6,131 bases of DNA. It comes from Spirochaetia bacterium (GTDB lineage: Bacteria; Spirochaetota; Spirochaetia; Treponematales; Breznakiellaceae). The notes under the pieces were generated by a model, which saw nothing but the letters and a program-made list of their open reading frames with translations, did no database searches and was not told the DNA's origin. The stretch covers positions 1 through 6,131 of the forward strand of contig BNUR01000157.1 of assembly GCA_025997495.1 (NCBI GenBank). Direction: 5' to 3'. Each line of letters starts with the position of its first letter. The stretch's first letter is position 1. The position numbers and the translations under genes were made by a program. Positions 1 through 5,059 of the stretch are shown here, one piece after another.

Positions 1-254
1 AGCGATATTGAACGGTATGTCTTGCCGGTACGGGTATCTCCGACGAGTCCCAGAACCCGTCATCCATCCAATAAACACCCCCAAAATCTAAAACCGAGCT
101 TTTAGGAGCTTAAGTTGATGATGTTGCTCCGGAGGGGCCCCATGTTTCCAACGGGCAGGCCCCCCACGCTAATGCTTCCACATCTTCTCCTCAACCCCCA
201 GCTAATGCTCTCGCATCTTCTCTTCAACCCCACGCTAATTCCGCATCTTCTTTA
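1..254. other. Gene-poor left edge, no supported gene
   Basis: This stretch lies beyond the stop codon of the methionine aminopeptidase gene. It holds a short tandem repeat (from about 168), a GGGGCCCC palindrome at 134-141 and a small hairpin at 88-105. Bases 1-67 are open in several frames. On the minus strand an ATG at 67-65, preceded by a G-rich GGGGGTG about 8 bases upstream, would start a peptide MDDGFWDSSEIPVPAR and run off the window. A second ATG at 63-61 in another frame is also open (MTGSGTRRRYPYRQDI). On the plus strand two frames stay open to stops near 91 and 105. Twenty-two open codons are too few to choose among them, so I call no gene here. It may be the start of a further minus-strand gene or a piece of a dispersed repeat. 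Confidence 0.5.
88..105 (-). terminator. Possible weak terminator hairpin after the map operon
   Basis: CTAAAA at 88-93 pairs with TTTTAG at 100-105 around a six-base loop. Read on the minus strand, the direction of the upstream operon, the stem is followed by ATTTTG, a short T run. The stem is only six pairs and AT-rich, and it lies about 150 bases beyond the map stop codon, so it is at best a weak terminator. It is the only hairpin with a following T tract that I see between map and the window edge. Confidence 0.25.
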
Positions 255-262
255 CTACTCAG
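168..262. repeat. 33-bp tandem repeat, about 2.8 decayed copies
   Basis: The word GCTAAT recurs at 168, 201 and 234, exactly 33 bases apart. Each copy carries CATCTTCT 13, 13 and 10 bases later, so the third copy has lost three bases. Between the first two copies the sequences differ at only a few positions. The third runs into the stop codon of map (255-257). On the minus strand the copies translate in one frame as EDAELAWG, EDARALAGG and EDVEALAWG, with TGA stops between copies. The period and the deletion are both multiples of three, which suggests a former coding repeat, now broken. Confidence 0.7.
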
Positions 263-1007
263 TCAGTATTTCTGTATGGTCGCTGAAAATGGCGATGGTA
301 TGCTCCCAATGGGATGACAGCTTGCCATCGGCGGTTACCACGGTCCAGCCGTCCTCAAGGATCTCCACATCCCCGGTTCCCTGGTTGATCATCGGCTCAA
401 TGGCGATGACCATGCCCCCGCCCATCCGCGGGTTGGGCCCGTGGGGATAGTTCGGCACCTGCGGGTCCTCGTGGAGGGCCAGCCCTACTCCGTGGCCGCA
501 CCACTCGCGCACAATGCCGTAGTCGTGGGCAAGGGCGTGAGCCTGCACCGCCCGGCTAATCTGCAGCAGCCGGTCCCCCGCCTTTACCGCCGCAATTCCC
601 TTGTAGAGGCATTCCCGGGTGACCGTGTTCAGGGCATGGGCGGTAGGGCTCACCTTCCCCACCTCCACGGTAATCGCCTGGTCGCTGATAAAGCCCCCCA
701 GGTCTATGCCGCAGTCCAGGGAAACCAGGTCCCCCTCCGCCAGCTTTCGCCGGGAGGGGATGCCGTGGATGACCTCTTCGTTAATGGAAATGCAGATAGC
801 GGCGGGAAAGGGATTCTTCTTTGGCCCGTAGCCCAGAAAGACCGGCTTCCCCCCGGTCTTTTTTATCCAGCCCCGAACCCAGCGGTCAATTTCCAGGGTC
901 TCCACTCCGGCCTTCACCAAGGGCAACAGTTCCTTATACATGGCGCTGAGAAGCTTGCAGGATGTCCGTATCCCCGCCATTTGTTTTTCATTTTTCAGCC
1001 TAATCAT
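255..1007 (-). CDS. map: Type I methionine aminopeptidase
   Basis: It removes the initiator methionine from new cytosolic proteins with a two-metal active site. The 250-residue product is close to the family's usual length (E. coli about 264). The five metal ligands of the pita-bread fold are visible: D98 (SLDCG), D109 (FISDQA), H172 (GHGVG), E204 (IAIEPM) and E235 (HWEHT). H81 in HGIPS matches the conserved active-site histidine. The reading frame is open upstream to 1211, but that extension overlaps the J-domain gene and does not resemble the family. The ATG at 1007 gives the typical start MIRLKNEKQM and has AGGA about eight bases upstream. The start lies 17 bases after the stop of the J-domain gene, so it is the last recognisable gene of the operon. 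No zinc-finger N-terminal extension is present, which marks it as the simple bacterial form. Confidence 0.96.
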   Translation of the reverse strand: MIRLKNEKQMAGIRTSCKLLSAMYKELLPLVKAGVETLEIDRWVRGWIKKTGGKPVFLGYGPKKNPFPAAICISINEEVIHGIPSRRKLAEGDLVSLDCGIDLGGFISDQAITVEVGKVSPTAHALNTVTRECLYKGIAAVKAGDRLLQISRAVQAHALAHDYGIVREWCGHGVGLALHEDPQVPNYPHGPNPRMGGGMVIAIEPMINQGTGDVEILEDGWTVVTADGKLSSHWEHTIAIFSDHTEILTE

Positions 1008-1024
1008 AATTGTTCCTGTTATAT

Positions 1025-1825
1025 TTAAACATTCAATTTCCGCCGGAGCCGCATCGCCTTGGACAAACAGGGATCCCTTTTTATGGCCTCCCGGAAGACA
1101 GCCTGGGCGGCGCGCAGATCCCCCATGCCGGACAGGGTTTCCGCCATGGAACGCATCCACCGGGCCTCGTCCTTGGGGGGGAAGCGCAGTTCCAGAAGAA
1201 TTTCCATACATTCCAGGTAGGTTTCGGCATCCACCGCCGCCCGGAGCCGCAGCCGGATCAGTTCCTTAAGAAAGGTCTCCACCTCGGGCATGAAGTGGCG
1301 GAAATAGGGCCGCCGCCGTTCCTCCCGCACCAGAGCCGAAAGGAGCATGAAGGCCTCGTAATAGCGCTGCCGCTTCTCCAGTTCCTCCGCCATAATCAAC
1401 GCGCAGTCCATCCAGTCTTCCCGCTCAAGGTGCTTTTCCAGAGGAAACGCCAGCCCTCCCCGGGCTTCCCAAACCGCCAAAGCCGCGTCGTATTCCCGGT
1501 GGAACAGCTCAAAAAAAATCAGTTTGGCCTGGGAAGCGGCGTCCTCCGGCTGTTCCCGGAGAAACGTCCGGTAATCAAACCGGTAGGTTCCCACAAAACG
1601 CCCGTACGCCCGGTCATACTCGCAGCGGCGGCTTTCGTCGGACAGCACCTCGTAGGCATTGATCAGCGCCCGCATCTCCTCTTCGGCGGCAATGCCCCGG
1701 GCAGCACGCGCCTGCCGTCCCGCGATATCCGGGTGAACCCGTTTCGCCTTTTCCCGAAACGCTTTCTTTATTTCCTGAAACGAGGCGGTATGCCGCACCC
1801 CCAGCAGGGAGTAATAGTTGTCCAT
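1025..1825 (-). CDS. J-domain co-chaperone with TPR-like C-terminus
   Basis: The 266-residue protein begins with a J domain (about residues 3-72). It has YYSLLGV at the start, the basic helix II, the essential HPD tripeptide at 31-33 and the helix III signature INAYEVLSDESRRCEYDRAYG. J domains stimulate the ATPase of DnaK-type Hsp70. The Gly/Phe region, zinc fingers and substrate-binding domains of true DnaJ are absent, so this is a class III J-protein and should not be called dnaJ. The rest is charged and helical, and residues about 228-258 (GMGDLRAAQAVFREAIKRDP) look like a tetratricopeptide repeat, so it may bind specific clients. It starts two bases after the stop of the flavodoxin-like gene. 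GGGTAGGT sits directly against its ATG and GGGGAAG lies further upstream, so the ribosome binding site is not ideal. It is in an operon with usp and map. The client protein cannot be read from the sequence. Confidence 0.93.
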   Translation of the reverse strand: MDNYYSLLGVRHTASFQEIKKAFREKAKRVHPDIAGRQARAARGIAAEEEMRALINAYEVLSDESRRCEYDRAYGRFVGTYRFDYRTFLREQPEDAASQAKLIFFELFHREYDAALAVWEARGGLAFPLEKHLEREDWMDCALIMAEELEKRQRYYEAFMLLSALVREERRRPYFRHFMPEVETFLKELIRLRLRAAVDAETYLECMEILLELRFPPKDEARWMRSMAETLSGMGDLRAAQAVFREAIKRDPCLSKAMRLRRKLNV

Positions 1826-1827
1826 AC

Positions 1828-2229
1828 CTACCCGATTCGCTTCCCCAGGGCTTCCGCGTGCTCCGCGGAGAGGATAATATCGCTCCAGTTGATATACATA
1901 CCCTCTTTTTCCATGCCCCGCATCAGGTTGTTCATCGCCTTTGTAGTGAAGGGGCCGGTTTTTTTAAGAAAGGCTGCGCTTTTTTTCCCCGACAGGTTTC
2001 CCGAAGCAAGTATCCGGCGGAGGGCGTCCGGCATCTTCCCCCCGAACAGGGAAACCGCCTCGGCGCATACGGCAATATACTCATAGGCCGGCAGACGATA
2101 CCCGTCCCCGGTCCACCCGTCCAGCACATCCGCCCGGTGCCCCATGGCCTCCATACTCTTCGCCAGGGCCGTCACATACCCGGGAACCCCCGACGACCGC
2201 GCCGGTACCGCAATAACCACAATTCTCAT
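1828..2229 (-). CDS. Small flavodoxin-like protein of unknown function
   Basis: The 133-residue product starts with a hydrophobic strand MRIVVIAVPA, then SSGVPGY and a helix (ALAKSMEAMG). This is the layout of the flavodoxin fold, in which the loop after the first strand holds the FMN phosphate. A second strand (RADVLDG), a third (YEYIAVCAEAVSLFGG), and KKSAAFLKKTGPFTTKAMNNLMRGME fit the same alternating pattern. The usual T-x-T-G-N-T phosphate loop is not clear, so flavin binding is uncertain. I cannot assign a reaction. The gene starts three bases after the usp stop and ends two bases before the J-domain gene, so it is co-transcribed with both. The ribosome binding site is weak (CAGG about nine bases upstream), consistent with translational coupling. 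A NAD(P)H-quinone or nitroreductase-type partner is conceivable but not shown. Confidence 0.8.
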   Translation of the reverse strand: MRIVVIAVPARSSGVPGYVTALAKSMEAMGHRADVLDGWTGDGYRLPAYEYIAVCAEAVSLFGGKMPDALRRILASGNLSGKKSAAFLKKTGPFTTKAMNNLMRGMEKEGMYINWSDIILSAEHAEALGKRIG

Positions 2230-2232
2230 ATT

Positions 2233-2718
2233 TTACGCCTGCTTATAGAGCTGATCCACCAACGGTTCCTTGACCAGGTACACCGAACATTTGGCGCCGA
2301 CCATAATTTCCCGGTGGGAATGGGAGATAATGTCCCGTGGATTCCTATCCTTTTCCCAGCCCCCCAAAATGATACAATCCGCCTTTTTTTCATCCGCCAC
2401 GGCGAGGATCTCCGTATAGATCGCCCCCTTGCGGATCACCCGCTCGGCCTTGACCCCCTTGGCCCGGGCCAGTTCCTCCACAAAGGACAGATACCGTCCT
2501 CCGTTCACCTCCAGGCTCCGCTCATAATCCAGGCCTTCCTCCTGGATGAAGATTTTGCTGAGGGCAAGCTGCCGGATGGTGGCGGTATCCACCACATAGA
2601 CCGCGCAGAGATGGCACCGGTACTGTTTTGCCATGATGATTGCATACTTTGCCGCCAGTATGGACGCATCCGACCCGGAGATTGCGACAACGAGATTGGA
2701 GAGCAATGGCTTTATCAT
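2233..2718 (-). CDS. Universal stress protein (Usp) family
   Basis: The 161-residue single Usp domain begins LLSNLVVAISGSDASILAAKYAIIMAK, the usual first strand and helix. It continues through CHLCAVYVVD (strand 2) and GAIYTEILAVADEKKADCIILGG (helix 3 and strand 4), and ends with EIMVGAKCSVYLVKEP, the counterpart of the family's closing C-P-V-L-V-V strand. Usp proteins are cytosolic and are often induced by stress or growth arrest. The glycine-rich ATP loop of MJ0577-type members (GxxG, nine residues, then G-S/T) is not present. In its place is GGWEKDRNPRDIISHSHREI, so this looks like a UspA-type member that does not bind ATP. The ATG has AGGGA close by and AAGGAAGG further upstream. It is the first gene of the usp-flavodoxin-J protein-map operon, separated by 131 bases from the JAB protease gene. 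Confidence 0.88.
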   Translation of the reverse strand: MIKPLLSNLVVAISGSDASILAAKYAIIMAKQYRCHLCAVYVVDTATIRQLALSKIFIQEEGLDYERSLEVNGGRYLSFVEELARAKGVKAERVIRKGAIYTEILAVADEKKADCIILGGWEKDRNPRDIISHSHREIMVGAKCSVYLVKEPLVDQLYKQA

Positions 2719-2799
2719 TCCCTGCCTGCCTTCCTTTTTAAAAGTTTGCTGATAGACGCTATCGGTTCACCGGCCATGGGCCTTCTCCCCTGGTTCCAA

Positions 2800-2826
2800 T
2801 TTATAATATTGGGATGATTTTAACAA
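2800..2826 (-). promoter_or_regulatory. Candidate promoter for the usp operon
   Basis: On the minus strand TTGTTA (2826-2821) and TATAAA (2805-2800) could serve as -35 and -10 elements, though the 15-base spacing is short. The segment is the most AT-rich part of the usp upstream region. A CCAAT-N7-ATTGG dyad (2796-2812) surrounds the -10 and could be an operator. This is a match by eye only, and the operon might also be read through from the upstream carrier-protease pair. Confidence 0.25.
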
Positions 2827-2829
2827 TGG

Positions 2830-2850
2830 GATGGGACATTACCCCCCATC
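2830..2850 (-). terminator. Hairpin at the end of the JAB protease gene
   Basis: GATGGG and CCCATC (2830-2835 and 2845-2850) form a six-pair stem around a nine-base loop, starting at the last base of the protease stop codon. On the minus strand it is followed by CCATTGTTAAAAT, which has no proper T run. It may slow or partly stop transcription between the carrier-protease pair and the usp operon, but it is not a canonical terminator. Confidence 0.25.
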
Positions 2851-3254
2851 TATACCTGCACCGCCTCTTCCGTAACGGTTCCGGCATGGACAATGAAGCT
2901 TTTCAAAACCGGCTCCGGGTCTTTTAGGGAAATGATGATGTAGCTAAGCGACGGGTCAAAGGCCAGCCGTATGTCCTCCTCCGAAGGCCGGGCGGGAGTG
3001 AGGGGGTGGCTGTGAAAGTTCCCCAGCAGAGTCAGCCCCTTCTTCCGTATGTCCTTTATCGCCGTGAACTGATCCTCCGGGGCCATAGAAAAATGCTCCG
3101 GGCTCGCGTCGGTGTTTTTAAGGCAATAAACGGCCTTGACGGTCTTTGTGTCACCGGAAATTTCCCCGGCAAAAAGCCCGCAGGATTCGTTGGGCAGGCC
3201 GGCGCGGGCGTGGGCGGCCATCTGCCCGAAATGTTCGGCCCCCAAGTTCAGCAT
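2850..3254 (-). CDS. JAB/MPN (JAMM) zinc metalloprotease, carrier-trimming type
   Basis: The 134-residue protein carries a complete JAMM zinc-protease motif: E23 (NESCGLF), H81-x-H83 (HSHP), then seven residues, S91 and D94 (PSEED). Stand-alone bacterial members of this length include Mec of Mycobacterium, which works on CysO, and HcyD of Wolinella, which cuts a C-terminal extension from HcyS. The partner is directly upstream: the start codon overlaps the end of a ThiS/MoaD-like gene by seven bases, and that protein has residues after its Gly-Gly. The likely reaction is therefore cleavage after Gly-Gly to free the carrier's C-terminus. No other gene of the pathway (an E1-like adenylyltransferase, MetY or a cysteine synthase) is in the window. 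The family call is firm; the carrier as substrate is inferred from the overlap. Confidence 0.93.
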   Translation of the reverse strand: MLNLGAEHFGQMAAHARAGLPNESCGLFAGEISGDTKTVKAVYCLKNTDASPEHFSMAPEDQFTAIKDIRKKGLTLLGNFHSHPLTPARPSEEDIRLAFDPSLSYIIISLKDPEPVLKSFIVHAGTVTEEAVQV

Positions 3255-3469
3255 GAAAAGGGCCCCACTCCGCCGCCCATATAATAGAGGAATTCTACCA
3301 CCGCGCCGTCTTTTATCATGGTAGTATCAAAGTTGGCCCGCAGAAGCATCTCGTCATTCACCTGGACGCTGACATATTCGGGCATTTCTACCTTTATTTC
3401 GTCCAAAAGCCTGGTTACGCTTATTTCCCCGGAAATCTCCACCGGTTTTCCATTGGCCGTTATGGTCAC
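3248..3469 (-). CDS. ThiS/MoaD-like sulfur carrier with C-terminal tail
   Basis: The 73-residue beta-grasp protein matches ThiS in length and pattern: MTITANGKPVEI, then TRLLDEIKV, YVSVQVNDEML and DGAVVEFLYYMGGG. In active carriers the C-terminal glycine is adenylated and converted to a thiocarboxylate that donates sulfur. Here Gly65-Gly66-Gly67 is followed by VGPFSC, so the tail must be removed first, and the protease encoded next is the obvious candidate. The FLYYMGGG ending resembles carriers of the HcyS type, used with MetY for homocysteine synthesis, more than thiamine ThiS, and no thiamine gene is near. The start is GTG at 3469, with AAAGGAG seven bases upstream, the best ribosome binding site in the window. 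An ATG one base earlier is followed at once by TGA and cannot be used. A poor promoter match (TTGTAA, 17 bases, TACTAG) lies at 3488-3516. Confidence 0.88.
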   Translation of the reverse strand: MTITANGKPVEISGEISVTRLLDEIKVEMPEYVSVQVNDEMLLRANFDTTMIKDGAVVEFLYYMGGGVGPFSC

Positions 3470-3573
3470 ATTGTACTCCTTTCATTTCTAGTACACGATT
3501 TCCGGCTTTTTTACAAGGCCTTGAAAGCTGCCTCCGTTCATGGCCGAATGAGCAAAATTTTCTCCATTTTATA

Positions 3574-3620
3574 CATGAATACTGTATACAGACCGGGTTT
3601 TTCCCCGTATAGTATTCATG
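3574..3620 (+). promoter_or_regulatory. Long inverted repeat in the 5' region of the methyltransferase gene
   Basis: CATGAATACT (3574-3583) is the exact reverse complement of AGTATTCATG (3611-3620). Inside it ATAC (3586-3589) pairs with GTAT (3607-3610) after a two-base bulge, and GGG (3595-3597) can pair with CCC around a T-rich loop. The whole can fold as a 17-pair hairpin. Its last base is the first G of the GAGG ribosome binding site of the methyltransferase gene. The left part also contains the perfect palindrome CTGTATACAG (3582-3591). It could be an operator, or an mRNA hairpin that affects ribosome access. It has no T tract on either side, so it is not a terminator. Confidence 0.6.
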
Positions 3621-3631
3621 AGGTAATAAAC

Positions 3632-4258
3632 ATGGAAGCGGTCATAAAAGTTATAAGAAATATGGTGATTTCCTGGATAATCAAGATTTTTTCATCAAAC
3701 GACGCGGTTCGGTATGCATCGTTATTACTTGTTGCAAATGGGATATACGAAAAAAAAGTACCGGGATCAGTTGCAGAGTTAGGGGTGTACAAGGGTGATT
3801 TTGCGAAACGAATCAATATTTGTTTCCCCGACAAAAAACTATTTTTGTTCGATACCTTTGAGGGCTTTGACGAACGGGATGTAACTGCGGAAATAGCGCA
3901 GAACTTCTCAAAGGCAGTGGTGACCAGCGATTTTACGAATACCAGTGTTGAAGTGGTTTTGAATAAAATGAAGTACCCGGATAACTGCGTTGTCAAAAAA
4001 GGGTATTTTCCGGAAACGGCCCGGGGCCTTGAGGAGCAATTTGCCTTTGTAAGCATTGACGCGGATTTATACGAGCCGATATATCAGGGGCTGGTATATT
4101 TTTATCCCCGGCTGGAAAAGGGCGGCTATATTTTTGTACACGATTGCAATGGTGATGTGTATGGCGGAAAGGCTGCCGTAGAAAAGTATGCCAAAGAATT
4201 TAATATTCCCTACTTCCCCTTATGTGATGTATGCGCAACCATTGTTTTAAGCAAATAG
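3632..4258 (+). CDS. TylF/MycF-like SAM-dependent O-methyltransferase
   Basis: The 208-residue protein belongs to the TylF/MycF (macrocin O-methyltransferase) group. It shows the SAM-binding loop VAELGVYKG (47-55), FDTFEGF (73-79), KKGYFPETA (122-130), SIDADLY (141-147) and GGYIFVHDCN (164-173). D143 and D171 fit the acidic residues that hold the metal in MycF. Such enzymes methylate hydroxyls on sugars of antibiotics, glycans or lipopolysaccharide. The acceptor cannot be read here, and no glycosyltransferase or polyketide gene is nearby. The frame is open upstream to a TTG at 3521, but I prefer the ATG at 3632 because GAGG lies eight bases before it and the family signature begins soon after. 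The gene is AT-richer than its neighbours (37% and 43% GC in two 60-base stretches I counted, against 55% in the operon) and runs against the surrounding strand, which suggests separate acquisition. Confidence 0.88.
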   Translation: MEAVIKVIRNMVISWIIKIFSSNDAVRYASLLLVANGIYEKKVPGSVAELGVYKGDFAKRINICFPDKKLFLFDTFEGFDERDVTAEIAQNFSKAVVTSDFTNTSVEVVLNKMKYPDNCVVKKGYFPETARGLEEQFAFVSIDADLYEPIYQGLVYFYPRLEKGGYIFVHDCNGDVYGGKAAVEKYAKEFNIPYFPLCDVCATIVLSK

Positions 4259-4287
4259 CCTAAGCAGTATTACTAACAGCCTTCGAA

Positions 4288-5010
4288 TTACAGCCACCAG
4301 ACAGACAGCCAATGGCAGGCCGCACCGGCTAATACAAAGGCATGCCAGGTAACATGGGCGCCCCGGGTCCCGCGCTTGCGGTAAAAGAGAACCCCCAGCA
4401 TATAGGCCGCGCCCCCGGCAGCCAGAAAGATGAGGCTCAAAGGTGACAGGGCTCTGGTCAAAGGTACGGTGGCTATAACGATGGCCCAGCCCATGAGGAT
4501 ATACACCACCAGTTCAAGCTTTTTCAAGGGCCGGTAGTTTACCGCGTGGAGGGTAATCCCCGCAGCGGCCAGGGCCCACTCGGCGCCAACGATGGCCCAG
4601 CCCATTGCGCCCTGGAGGCCCACCAGACAGTAGGGGGTATAGGAACCGGCAATAAAAAGGTAGATTGCCGAATGATCCAGGATACGGAAGACACGTTTGG
4701 CCCCGGTATGCTGAATAGCATGGTACAGGGTGGAGGCCAGAAACATACATAGCATGGCGGCGGTAAAGATAACATAAGAAACGATGGTTTTAGCCCCCGC
4801 AGCGGCGACAGACCCCGGGCCTGCGCCCAAGTAGCCGCTGCCCCGCAGCACCAAAAGGACGAGCCCCGCTACGGCCAGGATCGCCCCGAATCCGTGGAGG
4901 ATCGCATTAGCAATTTCTTCACCCAGGGTCTGGAAGGGCAGGGACAAAAGAGCGGCCCTGGCGGCAGCCCCACCGGGGGATTTTTTTACTAGATTTATAG
5001 ATTGTTTCAT
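4288..5010 (-). CDS. Hemolysin III family (PAQR) seven-helix membrane protein
   Basis: The 240-residue inner-membrane protein has about seven hydrophobic helices and the PAQR signatures in order. These are EEIANAILHGFGA (31-43), STLYHA (93-98), RILDHSAIYLFIAGSYTP (109-126) and HVTWHAFVLAGAACHW (219-234). H97 and the HxxxH pair H219/H223 match the zinc-binding histidines of adiponectin receptors, with S93 and D112 conserved beside them. The bacterial group includes YqfA/TrhA, linked to membrane lipid and fluidity homeostasis. The name hemolysin comes from a Bacillus cereus protein and does not imply a toxin here. No Shine-Dalgarno sequence precedes the ATG. The 30 or so residues before the first helix are basic and suit the cytosolic side. 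It ends 29 bases from the stop of the convergent methyltransferase gene, with no obvious terminator between. It lies downstream of rlmJ on the same strand. Confidence 0.93.
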   Translation of the reverse strand: MKQSINLVKKSPGGAAARAALLSLPFQTLGEEIANAILHGFGAILAVAGLVLLVLRGSGYLGAGPGSVAAAGAKTIVSYVIFTAAMLCMFLASTLYHAIQHTGAKRVFRILDHSAIYLFIAGSYTPYCLVGLQGAMGWAIVGAEWALAAAGITLHAVNYRPLKKLELVVYILMGWAIVIATVPLTRALSPLSLIFLAAGGAAYMLGVLFYRKRGTRGAHVTWHAFVLAGAACHWLSVWWL

Positions 5011-5020
5011 ATATGTTTAG

Positions 5021-5047
5021 ACTATAGATAATTGTAGATAGTTGCAA
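5021..5047 (-). promoter_or_regulatory. Candidate promoter of the hemolysin III gene
   Basis: In the 49-base AT-rich gap after rlmJ, the minus strand has TTGCAA (5047-5042) and TATAGT (5026-5021), 15 bases apart. Transcription from this -10 would begin only about four bases before the ATG at 5010, which agrees with the missing ribosome binding site. ACTAT and ATAGT (5021-5025 and 5038-5042) form the outer arms of an imperfect dyad over the same segment. The spacing is short, so the call is tentative. Confidence 0.3.
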
Positions 5048-5059
5048 TAAATAGAAAAA

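Noticed and set aside
168..262. Short CRISPR array
   Set aside because: The 33-bp units follow each other directly with no unique spacers, and no cas genes are present.
1008..1211. A 68-residue N-terminal extension of the methionine aminopeptidase
   Set aside because: It overlaps the J-domain gene in another frame, does not resemble any aminopeptidase extension, and the ATG at 1007 has a ribosome binding site and a family-like start.
1010..2086. Long plus-strand open frame of 358 codons
   Set aside because: It lies antisense to the J-domain and flavodoxin-like genes, is rich in Pro, Arg, His and Gly as expected for a shadow of GC-rich codons, and has no recognisable domain.
1858..2817. Long plus-strand open frame of 319 codons
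   Set aside because: It is antisense to the flavodoxin-like and usp genes, which have clear family patterns. The composition is that of a shadow frame.
3582..3591. LexA (SOS) box, because CTGT and ACAG are present
   Set aside because: The E. coli-type box needs eight bases between CTGT and ACAG, and here there are only two. It is kept only as a general palindrome.
3521..3631. Upstream TTG start adding 37 residues to the methyltransferase
   Set aside because: The extra part would run through the inverted repeat, has no family similarity, and the ATG at 3632 has a well-placed GAGG.
4259..4287. Bidirectional terminator between the convergent genes
   Set aside because: Only a short AGTATTACT palindrome and a TTCGAA are present. 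There is no stable stem with a T run on either strand.
4288..5010. Haemolytic toxin
   Set aside because: The hemolysin III name is historical. The protein has PAQR membrane-family motifs and zinc-site histidines, with no toxin features.
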